Shown here piece after piece: positions 29,824 to 38,746 of a stretch of 64,000 nt of DNA (positions within the stretch are counted from its first letter, which is position 1; every line of letters starts with the position of its first letter). Position numbers and translations under genes: made by a program. Source of the stretch: AP-15 sp963796155 (GTDB taxonomy: Bacteria; Pseudomonadota; Alphaproteobacteria; ATCC43930; CGMCC-115725); assembly GCA_963796155.1 (NCBI GenBank), contig CAWCKT010000010.1, forward strand, positions 72,841 through 136,840. The letters are read 5' to 3'. Under the pieces are notes generated by a model. It ran no database searches and had not been told where the DNA came from. It saw only the letters and a list, made by a program, of their open reading frames with translations.

Positions 29824-29997
29824 AACCGTCGCGCCGTCCATGCCAGCTTCAGTGCCTACGGCCAGACGTTCGATGCGCAGCTTGAGGAGCTACGCGGCTG
29901 TATCAAGATGTACTGCGAGAAGGTGACGGGCGCGAACAACGACTGGCGCGAACTGCAGAAGATGCTCGATCACCTCGCTCCTGGCGAGCGTGGTTGA
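29824..29997 (+). pseudogene. Resolvase/serine recombinase N-terminal remnant
   Basis: The frame NRRAVHASFSAYGQTFDAQ, then LEELRGCIKMYCEKVTGANN and DWRELQKMLDHLAPGERG, aligns with the N-terminus of resolvase-family recombinases (Y.RVSTDGQTLDAQ...L...G......EK.SGA..DR..L..LL..L.PGD). The catalytic-serine region is degenerate (FSAYGQ for RVSTDGQ), there is no start codon, and it stops at TGA 29995-29997 before the conserved LDRLAR. It is a decayed mobile-element trace. Confidence 0.55.
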
Positions 29998-30065
29998 GGG
30001 TGTCGCGCATCGAAACCGCCCTCGCCGAATGCCGACCCTCCAACTCGCACCGATTTGGCATAGGT

Positions 30066-30446
30066 TCATAAAATTCCGGCGTTTGCCCTAGCGCCCAGAA
30101 CCCGAGCGACGGTGCTCAGCACCGTGGCGACCCTGAACGGCTTGTGGAGGAACGCGGCGTAGCCCGTACATCTTTCGGCAACCGACTTCTCGCTGAGCGA
30201 GCTCATCATGATGACCGGGATGCGCTGGTGAGCCGGCGCCGCCGCCATCGCGAGCAACATTTCAGCGCCACCAAGTATCGGCATCATGAAGTCCAGCAGG
30301 ATCACGTCGGGCGTTTCCTCCTCCAGTCTCACGAGGCCCTGCCTGCCGTTGGACGCGGTGATAATTCGATAGCCCTCGTCGGTGAGGATGGTCTCTAGTA
30401 CGTCGACGACGCCGAATTCATCGTCAACGACGAGGACCGTTGCCAT
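30066..30446 (-). CDS. Stand-alone receiver-domain response regulator
   Basis: A 126-residue CheY-like receiver with no output domain. The acidic pocket is VVDDE (Asp8, Asp9, Glu10), the phospho-acceptor is Asp52 in VILLDFMMP, the switch Ser is in IMMSSLSE and Lys102 is in LHKPF. It is the third gene of a kinase - KaiC - receiver operon, two bases after the KaiC-like gene, so it is most likely phosphorylated by that kinase. Its downstream partner is unknown. Confidence 0.9.
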   Translation of the reverse strand: MATVLVVDDEFGVVDVLETILTDEGYRIITASNGRQGLVRLEEETPDVILLDFMMPILGGAEMLLAMAAAPAHQRIPVIMMSSLSEKSVAERCTGYAAFLHKPFRVATVLSTVARVLGARANAGIL

Positions 30447-30448
30447 GA

Positions 30449-31963
30449 TTACTTCCTACGAGGTAGCCGAGCCGCCTGGTCCGCGGGCAGTTCCTCGCTC
30501 TTCAGTTGAGGGAAGCCGCTGAGGATGGCCTCGGCGCTGTCGAACGTATTGGCGAGTTCGATGCCGGCAGCCGTGATTCGGAACTCCCGCAGTGACAAGT
30601 CGAAGTCGCTGTCGCGCATCTTGACGACGGAAATCAGCCGCCGGAGTTGCGACCTGATCTCGACGTACCGCAGCAGGATCAGGTTTTCGGCGAGCGTAGA
30701 TAGGCCAATTGCCGGGCCCTCGATCACTCCACCGATCAGGTTCGGTGTCTCGGCCGTGTAGAACGTCGTGACGTCGAGCACGCGAAGCTCGTTCGCCAGC
30801 GCTGTCAAGAATCGGCCGATCCGATGCGGCCGGTCGGCAGCAATCTCCTGGAACCCGAGAAGTCCGTCGATGACGAGCCGCTTCACGCGCCGCCGCCGCA
30901 CCGCCTCGACGAGGCGATTGCCGAGCGCGTCGAGGATGTCCTCGGTGGGCGGGTGCCAGAGAATCTCCAAATAACCCTGCTCGACGAGGCCGTCGAGCGC
31001 GATGCCGATGCCGGCCGCCTTGACCCGCAGCCGCAACGGCGTCTCGTAAAAGCCGAAAAAGAGACCGGGGTCCTCGGCCGACGACTGCGAGAGAAAATGT
31101 AGACCAAGGCTCGTCTTTCCTGCACCCGAGAAACCGAGGACGAGCGTTGCCGTGCCGCGCGGTATACCGCCGCCAAGCATCGCATCGAGCTGGTTGACGC
31201 CCGTCGTGCATCGCTCATCAGGCCACTCGTCATCGGCCGAAGGGCGCGCGAGCAGCGCCTCGAGTCGGGGATAGACGACGATGCCCGCTTCCGTGATCCG
31301 GAACGAATGCCGGCCGCGCAGGGCGTGGGTACCGCGGAGCTTGCGTACCTCCAGCTCCCGCTCGGCTTGCGTACCGAACAGCACATCGTGAAGCTCTATA
31401 AGCCCGTCCACCATCGTGTGCTCGGGGTGGTAGTCGTTGCGACGGCCATTCGTCAGAAGCAACGCGGTGCAACCTTCGACGGCTATGTGGGCCCGAAGCT
31501 CCTGGATGAACTTCTTAAACTCGCGATCCAACTCGCTGGATTCCTCGATGGCGATGAACCCATCGAGGACGAGCAAGGTTGCACTATGTGTCCGGATCTC
31601 GCGCCGCAATAAATCGATAAACCCCTTGACGCCGTCTTCCTCGAGGACGCGGAAGCCGTTCACGTAATAAACACCGTCCGGGATGAGTGCCGGCTCAAAG
31701 AACGACATTGTCTGCATGTGCTGCATCATGCGGTCGTGCGTTTCCGCCAAAAGAGTGACGTAGAGCGTACGATGTCCAGCGGCGACATGATTGAAGCAGA
31801 ACTGGTTTCCGAGGATCGTCTTGCCCGTCCCCGGCTCGCCCCGCACGATGTAAATGCCCGCTTTAAGAAAGCCTCCTCGCAAAACGATGTCGAGGCCCGG
31901 GATGCCGGTCGGCACGCGCTCAAGGGGTGTCTGCCAGTCGGCATCGGTTGGATTGATAGCCAT
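30449..31963 (-). CDS. KaiC-like double-domain RecA-fold ATPase
   Basis: A 504-residue protein with two RecA-type domains as in cyanobacterial KaiC. Walker A motifs are GEPGTGKT (42-49) and GFSGAGKT (277-284). The second domain keeps the Ser-Thr pair (422-423, in AIGLSTLAENLILLRYVEI) at the place of the KaiC autophosphorylation sites. In both halves the usual Glu-Glu pair that activates water appears as Ala-Glu (73-74) and Tyr-Glu (306-307). ATG 31963 has AAGGGA in front; ATG 31984 overlapping the kinase end is possible. It sits between a histidine kinase (7 bases) and a receiver (2 bases), pointing to phosphorelay signalling rather than a proven clock; there is no kaiA or kaiB. Confidence 0.88.
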   Translation of the reverse strand: MAINPTDADWQTPLERVPTGIPGLDIVLRGGFLKAGIYIVRGEPGTGKTILGNQFCFNHVAAGHRTLYVTLLAETHDRMMQHMQTMSFFEPALIPDGVYYVNGFRVLEEDGVKGFIDLLRREIRTHSATLLVLDGFIAIEESSELDREFKKFIQELRAHIAVEGCTALLLTNGRRNDYHPEHTMVDGLIELHDVLFGTQAERELEVRKLRGTHALRGRHSFRITEAGIVVYPRLEALLARPSADDEWPDERCTTGVNQLDAMLGGGIPRGTATLVLGFSGAGKTSLGLHFLSQSSAEDPGLFFGFYETPLRLRVKAAGIGIALDGLVEQGYLEILWHPPTEDILDALGNRLVEAVRRRRVKRLVIDGLLGFQEIAADRPHRIGRFLTALANELRVLDVTTFYTAETPNLIGGVIEGPAIGLSTLAENLILLRYVEIRSQLRRLISVVKMRDSDFDLSLREFRITAAGIELANTFDSAEAILSGFPQLKSEELPADQAARLPRRK

Positions 31964-31970
31964 CGGTCCC

Positions 31971-32795
31971 TTACATTGGCGCAAGCGGAAGGGTCACAGT
32001 GAAGCTCGATCCTTCGGCACGGCGGCTGGTCACATGGATCTCGCCATGCATGGTATCCACAAGCTGGCGAACCACCCAGAGGCCAATGCCAAAGCCACCC
32101 TGCTCGCGCCGGGTCACGGCACGCTCGAAGGCATCAAAGATGCGAGCCTGGTCTTCTTCCGAGATGCCGATCCCGTGATCCCGAACCGTCAATTGCGCCC
32201 TGGCGCCGTGACGAACCAACGATACCTCGATCGGCTCGCCGGCCCCATATTTGAGCGCATTGGACAGCAGGTTATCGGCGATCTGCTCGACCGCCAGTTG
32301 ATCGAGCAGCCCGGACACGTTGTCCTCGATCCTCGCCCATAGGCGGCAACCGGAGCGCTCGGCCTCCGGCCGATGCCGTTCTACGGCTTGTCGCATCACC
32401 GCGGAGAGCTCGACTAGCGAAAGTTCGGCGCACAGCTTTCCTGCAGTAATGCGCGAGACATCCAGAAGCGTTGTCGCTCGCTTGATATACTCGCCTATCA
32501 GGCCGACCAGGCGCTCCAGCGCGACGATGATCGCTGCCGAGCACTCGCTTTCCGGGCGCCGTCCGACCGCCAACAAATGCTCAGCGTATCCGAGGATCGG
32601 CGTCATCGGATTGCGCAGCTCGTGAGCGGCGATCGCTATGAATTCGTCACGCGCGCGCACCGCCTGCGCCAGCTCCACAGCAAGTCGCGCCTGCTGGCTC
32701 TCGAGCGCTGTCGGAGCGTGGAGGCGGGCGAACTTGCCGTTCAGCCTGCGAAATTTGGCAGCAGGCAGCGGTGCGTCTTGCATGTTCTTCTTCAA
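31971..32795 (-). CDS. Soluble histidine kinase
   Basis: A 274-residue kinase without transmembrane helices. A short N-terminal, probably coiled segment leads to the phospho-acceptor His58 in AAHELRNPMTPILGY (HisKA), then the ATPase domain with the N box ADNLLSNALKYG, G1 VRDHGIGISEEDQ and G2 GGFGIGLWVVRQL. It lacks PAS, GAF or other sensor domains, so input may come from a partner, plausibly the KaiC-like ATPase encoded next. It is the first gene of the three-gene operon. Confidence 0.9.
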   Translation of the reverse strand: MKKNMQDAPLPAAKFRRLNGKFARLHAPTALESQQARLAVELAQAVRARDEFIAIAAHELRNPMTPILGYAEHLLAVGRRPESECSAAIIVALERLVGLIGEYIKRATTLLDVSRITAGKLCAELSLVELSAVMRQAVERHRPEAERSGCRLWARIEDNVSGLLDQLAVEQIADNLLSNALKYGAGEPIEVSLVRHGARAQLTVRDHGIGISEEDQARIFDAFERAVTRREQGGFGIGLWVVRQLVDTMHGEIHVTSRRAEGSSFTVTLPLAPM

Positions 32796-33378
32796 CCCGA
32801 CTGCTGTTCAACGAAGGGGGTAGGGTGACGTATCGATCGGTCGGCGACAGCCTACGCTCACGGCTCGGAACCTTGTTGGCACAGGACCATTACGCGGCCG
32901 CACAGCTTCTCCCGGCGCCGAGCGGTAACTGTCTGTCAACACAAAGCCCATGAGGCGTCATAAAAACGTCCGTCGAAATCGCCGGCAGACCGGCCCGCTG
33001 CGCTGACTAACGGCGGTTCCCCCTCGCCACCCGCACACGCCCGCCGCAGCTCACGCTCTGCATTCTGCGGCTTCTGAACCGCTCCAGTGAACCCGCCGCG
33101 CATGGGCATCGTGCAACGGTACCGACAAATGCGCTGAGCGGCATCCATCGGCGTGCTGAACCGGTAGGCGGAGGGCGCCACCTTGGGGCGCCCGTCATCT
33201 GTCGATCGGCGCGTCAGGTTTGCGCGTGCTGCCGCGCGGAATGTCCCCTTCGCCCTTCCCACCCTCCTGGGATCTTCGGGCAGGCAGCGGCGAATGACCG
33301 GTTAGCCCAGGACTAACCCGCCGGACAGAATGACCAACTCGGCCGCCCGTATGGCCGAGACCGCCGGCCAGAAGTCGG
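32796..33378. other. Intergenic stretch between the kinase operon and an amidohydrolase
   Basis: About 580 bases with no recognisable gene. The part next to 32800 should hold the promoter of the kinase-KaiC-receiver operon; no strong box stands out. A short palindrome GGGCGCCACCTTGGGGCGCCC lies near 33175-33195. Confidence 0.35.
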
Positions 33379-34206
33379 CTAAGCCGGGCGCTTCCAGCCG
33401 AGCCAGTCGATGATCGCCTGCCCCATCACGAGATCTTTGTCGCGGCCCTGAAGCCACGGCAATTCCTCGGTGAACATCGTCACGCATTGCCGGTAGGAGC
33501 ACGGCATGCGGGTGATGTCGGTGCCCCAGAAGCAGCGCTGGGGACCAAACGCGTCATAGATCTGGCGGATGTATTTGTGGATGTTGCGATAGGGGTAGGG
33601 CTCGCTCGAGTAGCTCGGCGCCCCCGAGAGCTTGACCGCGACATTGGGATATTTGGCGAGCGCCAGCATCTCGCCGAGATTGGCAAAGGCCGCATCGTCC
33701 TTTCCGGAGCCGCCCGCACCGCCGCGGCCATGGTGATCGATGTGCAATTTCAACCCGGGATGGCGCTCGGCGATCCGACCGAACTCGGCGAGATGCCCGC
33801 CGGCCATCAGGCCGACCGGGAGTTTCTCCCGTTCGCAGGCCGCCCAAAACCAATCAACGGTGCCGTCCGACCACCAGCTTTGCTGATGCGGCTGGTTGAA
33901 GGTAAAGCGAAAGCCGAGCATGCCCGGGCGTTGCCGCCAATTCTTGACGATCTCCTCCTTGTTCGGGGCCTGCAGGTCGAAATTGCCGAGGATGCAGAAT
34001 TTCTGCGGATAGGCCTTGACCGCCTCGACCGCCTGGACATTGGGCCCTTCGCCGAGCGTGCTGGGCGGATGGATGACCGCCGCGTCGACGCCGGCCTCGG
34101 CCATTTCCTTCAACGCGTCATCGACGTTGTAGGTCGGGATCTGCCGGTGCTGCGGCGACATCCTGGCATTTTCCCAAAGGTGGATCTGTGAATCGACGAT
34201 CAGCAT
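33379..34206 (-). CDS. Amidohydrolase family protein (PF04909 type)
   Basis: A 275-residue TIM-barrel amidohydrolase: the first metal motif is VDSQIHLW (DxxxHxW), then LKLHIDHHGRGG and RCFWGTDITRMP with the catalytic Asp. These enzymes hydrolyse lactones or decarboxylate acids in catabolic routes. It stands next to a LysR regulator and the LLM/MetE-like cluster on the opposite strand, so it may belong to the same pathway. Confidence 0.85.
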   Translation of the reverse strand: MLIVDSQIHLWENARMSPQHRQIPTYNVDDALKEMAEAGVDAAVIHPPSTLGEGPNVQAVEAVKAYPQKFCILGNFDLQAPNKEEIVKNWRQRPGMLGFRFTFNQPHQQSWWSDGTVDWFWAACEREKLPVGLMAGGHLAEFGRIAERHPGLKLHIDHHGRGGAGGSGKDDAAFANLGEMLALAKYPNVAVKLSGAPSYSSEPYPYRNIHKYIRQIYDAFGPQRCFWGTDITRMPCSYRQCVTMFTEELPWLQGRDKDLVMGQAIIDWLGWKRPA

Positions 34207-34261
34207 CGCGTTCCTCCTTTTGGTTAAGCCTGTAGTTCACTCGACTGCGGGTCCCCATCCT

Positions 34262-34333
34262 AATCCCGAACCCTAACCCTCCCCCGCCCCCACCCTAACC
34301 CTCCCCCGCGTGCGGGGGAGGGGATGGGAGGGG
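34262..34333. repeat. G/C-rich palindromic repeat overlapping a LysR gene end
   Basis: Two CCCTAACCCTCCCCCGC units are followed by the palindrome CCCTCCCCCGC-GT-GCGGGGGAGGG (34299-34323) and GGGAGGGGG. It is the same type as the repeat in sufS (4388-4433) and forms the last codons of the LysR gene, encoding SHPLPRTRGRVRVGAGEG. Confidence 0.65.
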
Positions 34334-35307
34334 GCTGCACGTGAGAAGGAAAAGGAGGAGGCCTCTCGCGGGGCCAATTCAGAGGCGGCAGGTTCCACGT
34401 GATCGGGATCCAGGCAAAGTCTGCCCTCAGCCTCGATGTCCGCGAGGACTCGCCTGACGACCTCGGCCACGGCGTCGCGGGCCGAGGACGCGCCGCGGTT
34501 TGCGGCAACTCCGAGAGCCAGGGTTCTAAAAACCCCGCTTTCGGTGATCCGATGCGCTTCGGCCAGCCCGCGCGCGCATTCCCGGTAGACCGAGGAATGC
34601 GGCAGGATCGAGGCGCCCACTCCCTGCTGCACCATCAACCGGATCGTCTCGTGATCGTTGAGCTCGGTCTCTACTTGGAGCTCGATGCCGCGGCCGGCGA
34701 GCAGCGTCTCCATCGCCGCGCGCAGCCCGTCTCCAAGAATGAGCGGCGTACGGCCCAGCTCGCCGGGCGAAACGAATTCCCGCGGCCGCGCCCCGGGTCG
34801 GGTGACCAGCACCATTTCTTCCTCGGCCAGCCGGGTCGACTGGATCAGGCGGCTCTTCGACATCTCCGACAGCAGGGCCAGATCGACGCGCCCGTCGACA
34901 ATGAACTCCTCCAACCGGACCATTCCGGCATGGACGACCTTGAGCTCGATCATCGGATAATGCCGGCGCATCCGGGCGAACAACTCAGGCACCACGACCG
35001 GGCACAGGGTCGGGGTGACGGCAAGGACGATTTTCCCGCTGGGGTGCGCCTTGTGAGCTCGGATTTCGTCGCCCGCCCGCTCGACATCGCGCAGGATGCG
35101 CTGCGCGCTCTCGAGCAGCCTCTGACCGCCTTCGGTCAGCCGCACGCCGCGGTTGGCGCGGGTGAACAAGGTGACGTCGAGCTCGTCCTCGAGCCGTTGG
35201 ACATGCCGGGTGAGAGCCGGCTGGGCGACATGAAGATGCGCCGAGGCACGGGTGATGCTGCCGAGCTCGGCGATGCGGACAAAATAGTGAAGGCTGCGCA
35301 ATTCCAT
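34273..35307 (-). CDS. LysR-family transcriptional regulator with a repeat-derived tail
   Basis: A 344-residue LysR-type regulator: the helix-turn-helix is in ELRSLHYFVRIAELGSITRA and AQPALTRHVQRLEDELDVTLF, with a co-inducer domain from about residue 90 (IVLAVTPTLCPVVVPELFA). Length is larger than the usual 300, because the last 30 or so residues come from the palindromic repeat at 34262-34333, so the natural end has been overwritten. It is divergent from the LLM gene at 35469 and probably controls that cluster. Confidence 0.88.
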   Translation of the reverse strand: MELRSLHYFVRIAELGSITRASAHLHVAQPALTRHVQRLEDELDVTLFTRANRGVRLTEGGQRLLESAQRILRDVERAGDEIRAHKAHPSGKIVLAVTPTLCPVVVPELFARMRRHYPMIELKVVHAGMVRLEEFIVDGRVDLALLSEMSKSRLIQSTRLAEEEMVLVTRPGARPREFVSPGELGRTPLILGDGLRAAMETLLAGRGIELQVETELNDHETIRLMVQQGVGASILPHSSVYRECARGLAEAHRITESGVFRTLALGVAANRGASSARDAVAEVVRRVLADIEAEGRLCLDPDHVEPAASELAPREASSFSFSRAAPSHPLPRTRGRVRVGAGEG

Positions 35308-35468
35308 CGTGCCGCGATTTCGCTCGCCCTCGCACCCGAGGTCAATCGAAATTCCCGCGCTGTCTCTTATGCCGAAGCGGCATGGCCATGATCGGAAATC
35401 GGCATTTGCTCGATGAGCAGATCGAAACTACCGTCGCCCAAGGTGCGGAATGGCAAGAGGAGCGGGCG

Positions 35469-36497
35469 ATGGAGGTCGGCGTCTACCATGAATTCCACTG
35501 CCGGCCGGACCAGACGCCGGCGGCGGCGTTCGCGGAGGCGCTGGCGCAGATCGAAGCGGCGGACCGCTGGGGACTGGACGCGATCTGGCTCGCCGAAATC
35601 CATCAGCAGGCTCGCCGCTCCATAATGAGCGCGCCGATGACCGTCGCCAGCGCGATTGCCGCCCGCACCAAGCACATCAAGATCGGCACCGGGGTCCAGG
35701 TCTTGCCCTTGTGCCACCCGCTGCGACTGGCCGAAGAGACCGCCACCGTCGACCAGATCAGCCACGGCCGCTTGCTGTTCGGCGTCGGCCGCAGCGGCAA
35801 CCCGCGCAGCTACATGGCTTATGGCGTGCCGTATTCGGAAAGCCGCGAGCGGTTTCTCGAAACCCTCGACATCGTCAAAAAGGCGTGGACGCAAGACCGG
35901 TTTTCCTACGAAGGCAAGTATTGGCATTTCGACAACGCCAGTGCGGTGCCCCAGCCGTTTCAAAAGCCCTTCCCGCCGATCCGCGTCGCCGCGGCCAGCG
36001 AGGAAACCTTCCCGTCGCTCGGCGAGGCCGGCTACCCGATCTTTGTCGCGGTGCGCAGCGGCTCTCTGTCGGGGCTGGCGCCCGATCTCGCCGCCTATCG
36101 CCAAGCTCATAAGGCGGCCGGTCATCCCGGCGAGGGCGAGGTCTATCTGCGGCTGAGCCTGCACATCGCCGATACCGACCGGCAGGCGCTCGACCAGGCG
36201 GAAGAGAGCATCATGCTCGGCTATCGGACCTTGAGCACGCGGCTCGAAAATTCGCCCAATCGGCGCCGCGCGGCGGAGGCGCAAACGGTCAAGACCATCT
36301 CCTACGAGGAGGTGCAGCGCGACAAGGTCATCATCGGCAGCCCGGAACGCGTCGCCGACCGCCTGCAGCAGCTACATGAGGAACTCGGACTGAACGGAAT
36401 CCTGGCGGAGCTGAATTTCGGCGCGCTGATCCCGCACGAGCCGATGACGCGGTCGCTGCAGCTGCTGTGCGAGAAAGTCATGCCCCGCCTCCATTGA
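35469..36497 (+). CDS. LLM-class flavin-dependent oxidoreductase
   Basis: A 342-residue luciferase-like enzyme: MEVGVYHEFHCRPDQTPAAA, WGLDAIWLAEIHQQARRS, IKIGTGVQVLPLCHPLRLAE, SHGRLLFGVGRSGNPRSY. It is a paralogue of the gene at 38747-39802. The ATG at 35469 follows AGAGGAG and gives the same N-terminus as the paralogue; the longer frame upstream lacks any pattern. It is the first gene of the LLM - MetE-like - LLM - LLM - CMD series, divergent from the LysR gene. Confidence 0.88.
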   Translation: MEVGVYHEFHCRPDQTPAAAFAEALAQIEAADRWGLDAIWLAEIHQQARRSIMSAPMTVASAIAARTKHIKIGTGVQVLPLCHPLRLAEETATVDQISHGRLLFGVGRSGNPRSYMAYGVPYSESRERFLETLDIVKKAWTQDRFSYEGKYWHFDNASAVPQPFQKPFPPIRVAAASEETFPSLGEAGYPIFVAVRSGSLSGLAPDLAAYRQAHKAAGHPGEGEVYLRLSLHIADTDRQALDQAEESIMLGYRTLSTRLENSPNRRRAAEAQTVKTISYEEVQRDKVIIGSPERVADRLQQLHEELGLNGILAELNFGALIPHEPMTRSLQLLCEKVMPRLH

Positions 36498-36511
36498 GCG
36501 CGGATCCCGCC

Positions 36512-37657
36512 GTGAAACGCAGCACCGAGCGCTTCCTGACGACGCATACCGGCAGCCTGCCCCGTCCGGACGATCTCGTGCGCGCGATGTTCGCCAAAGA
36601 GGAAGGGGTGCCGGTCGATGCGGCGGCGCTCAAGGCGCGCATTCGCTCGGCGGTGGGGGCGGTCGTCGAAAAACAGATCGAGGCCGGCATCGACATCGTC
36701 AACGACGGTGAGATGAGCAAGCCGAGCTACGCCACTTACGTCAAGGACCGGCTGCACGGCTTTGGCGGCGAGAGCCGGCCGCTCGTCTACCAGGATCTCG
36801 TCGGTTTTCCCGAATTCGCCCGGCGGGTCTTTGGCGACCCCGGCCGGGCGCGGCGCAGGACGCCCGGCTGCAACGGTCCGATCAGCGTTCGCGACCCCGA
36901 AGCGGCCGAGATAGACGTCGCTAATCTGACCCTGGCACTCGCCCGAATGAACGCGGAGGAAGCCTTCCTCAGCGCCGCCTCGCCGGGTGTCGTCTCGCTG
37001 TTCTTCCACAACGCGCATTATCCGAGCGAGGAGGCTTATCTCTACGCGATCGCCGAGGCTATGCGCCAGGAATACGAGACCGTCGCCGAGGCCGGTCTGA
37101 TCCTGCAGATCGATTGCCCGGACCTCGCTATGGGCCGGCACATTCAGTATGCCCAGCTGAGCCTCGGCGAATTCCGCAAAAGGGCGCGGCTCCACATCGA
37201 GGCGCTCAATCACGCGCTGGAAAACGTCCCGGCGGAGCAGCTGCGTCTGCACCTCTGCTGGGGCAATTACGAAGGCCCGCATCATTGCGACGTGGCGCTC
37301 AGGGACATCATCGAAACCGTCTTTTTGGCCAAGCCTTGCGGCCTCTCCTTCGAGGCGGCCAACCCGCGCCATGCGCATGAATGGAAGGTCTTCGAGGACG
37401 TGAAAGTGCCCGACGGCAAGGTGCTGATCCCCGGCGTCATCGAATCGAAGACCAATTTTATCGAGCACCCCGAATTGATCGCCCAGCGCATCGGCCGCTA
37501 CGCCAGGCTCGTTGGTCGGGAAAACATCATCGCCGGAAGCGATTGCGGCTACGGTACCTGGGTCGGCCAGGCTGCGGTCGATCCGGCCATTGTATGGGCG
37601 AAGCTGGCCAGCTTGGCGGAAGGCGCGCGCCTCGCCTCGCACGAGTTCTGGACGTAA
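36512..37657 (+). CDS. Cobalamin-independent methionine synthase II (MetE C-terminal-like) family protein
   Basis: About 381 residues corresponding only to the catalytic half of MetE. The start matches RFLTTHTGSLPRPDDLVRAM. The zinc/catalytic motifs are present: RLHLCWGNYEGPHH (His-x-Cys), SFEAANPRHAHEW (Glu) and IAGSDCGYGTW (second Cys). Stand-alone MetE-like proteins move methyl groups between thiols, folates or cobamides; sitting among flavin monooxygenases and a CMD protein suggests demethylation or C-S chemistry in catabolism rather than methionine synthesis, but this is inference. The GTG at 36512 is the chosen start; others are possible up to 36467. Confidence 0.85.
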   Translation: MKRSTERFLTTHTGSLPRPDDLVRAMFAKEEGVPVDAAALKARIRSAVGAVVEKQIEAGIDIVNDGEMSKPSYATYVKDRLHGFGGESRPLVYQDLVGFPEFARRVFGDPGRARRRTPGCNGPISVRDPEAAEIDVANLTLALARMNAEEAFLSAASPGVVSLFFHNAHYPSEEAYLYAIAEAMRQEYETVAEAGLILQIDCPDLAMGRHIQYAQLSLGEFRKRARLHIEALNHALENVPAEQLRLHLCWGNYEGPHHCDVALRDIIETVFLAKPCGLSFEAANPRHAHEWKVFEDVKVPDGKVLIPGVIESKTNFIEHPELIAQRIGRYARLVGRENIIAGSDCGYGTWVGQAAVDPAIVWAKLASLAEGARLASHEFWT

Positions 37658-37694
37658 CCGCGACACCCGAGCCCGGACCCAGGAGATCGAACCA

Positions 37695-38732
37695 ATGCGA
37701 TTTGGACTTTTCGGCAGTGCCCAAGCCAGGCGCAGCGGCCCCGACACCGACAGCAGCCAGGGCTTCCGCGACTTCATCGAAAACAATGTCGAGGCCGAGG
37801 CGCTCGGCTATTACAGCACGTTTCTCGTCGAGCACCATTTCACCGGCTTTGGCCAGGTATCGGCGAGCCTCAACCTGTTGACTTGGCTCGGCGCCCGCAC
37901 GCGCCATTTGCGCCTCGGCACGGCAGTGCTGGTATTGCCCTGGCACAACCCTGTGCTGTTGGCCGAGCAGGCGGCGACGCTCGATCTCCTGTCCGGCGGC
38001 AGGCTCGATTTCGGCATCGGCAAGGGTTACCGCCACAACGAATTCGCGGGGTTCTGCATACCCCTGGAAGAAGCCGACGCGCGGTTTGAGGAAGCGATCG
38101 AGGTTCTCACTAAGGTGTTTACCTCGGAAATCCCGTTCTCTCATCGCGGCCGGTACTGGCAGTTCGACAACATCGTGGTCGAGCCGCCGACCGCGCAAAA
38201 ACCCCATCCACCCTTCTGGATGGGGGCGGGCAGCCAGAACTCGGTCCGCGAAGTCGTCCGGCGCGGCTATAACATGCTGCTGGGGCAGCACGCGCTTGCC
38301 GAGGAGACCCTTGAGCAAGTCGCCCAATTTCGCCGCGAGGTCGAGGCCCTTGGGCGGCCCTTTGACCCCATGCAGGTGGGCGTCGCCCGCGCCGTCTCCA
38401 TTGCCGATAACGATGCGGACAAAGCGGCGGCGATCGAGCGGCGCTACCAGGGGCACATGCGGATCAACGCGCTGGCCCGCCGGCCGGACGGCGAAACGCG
38501 GACCCGCTATATTCTGGACGACGAAAAGGAGGCGCGGCACGAAAGCGCCGAAAGCGCCCTCTTCGGCACCCCCGACGAGATCATGCGAAAGCTCGAAAAG
38601 TTGCAGAAGGGCGGCGTCGAATACATCATCATCAATTTTGGCGGGTCGCGCGAGCAGATCCGCCGTTTTGCCCGCGACATCATGCCGGCCTTCGCCGGCG
38701 AGCCGCAAATGCAAGCCTTGGCGGCAAAGTAG
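37695..38732 (+). CDS. LLM-class flavin-dependent oxidoreductase
   Basis: A 345-residue luciferase-like protein beginning MRFGLFGSAQARRSGPDTDS with LVEHHFTGFGQVSASLNLL, GTAVLVLPWHNPVLLAEQ and SGGRLDFGIGKGYRHNEFAGF. It is very similar along its length to the protein at 23742-24767, so one copy probably arose by duplication. AGGAGATCGAACCA precedes the ATG. It lies 37 bases after the MetE-like gene and 14 before the next LLM gene, so they are likely co-transcribed. Confidence 0.9.
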   Translation: MRFGLFGSAQARRSGPDTDSSQGFRDFIENNVEAEALGYYSTFLVEHHFTGFGQVSASLNLLTWLGARTRHLRLGTAVLVLPWHNPVLLAEQAATLDLLSGGRLDFGIGKGYRHNEFAGFCIPLEEADARFEEAIEVLTKVFTSEIPFSHRGRYWQFDNIVVEPPTAQKPHPPFWMGAGSQNSVREVVRRGYNMLLGQHALAEETLEQVAQFRREVEALGRPFDPMQVGVARAVSIADNDADKAAAIERRYQGHMRINALARRPDGETRTRYILDDEKEARHESAESALFGTPDEIMRKLEKLQKGGVEYIIINFGGSREQIRRFARDIMPAFAGEPQMQALAAK

Positions 38733-38746
38733 CAGGAGGACCTTCG

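Noticed and set aside
30449..31963. Considered a circadian clock locus
   Set aside because: No kaiA or kaiB is present and the Glu pairs of the ATPase sites are changed, so only KaiC-like signalling can be claimed.
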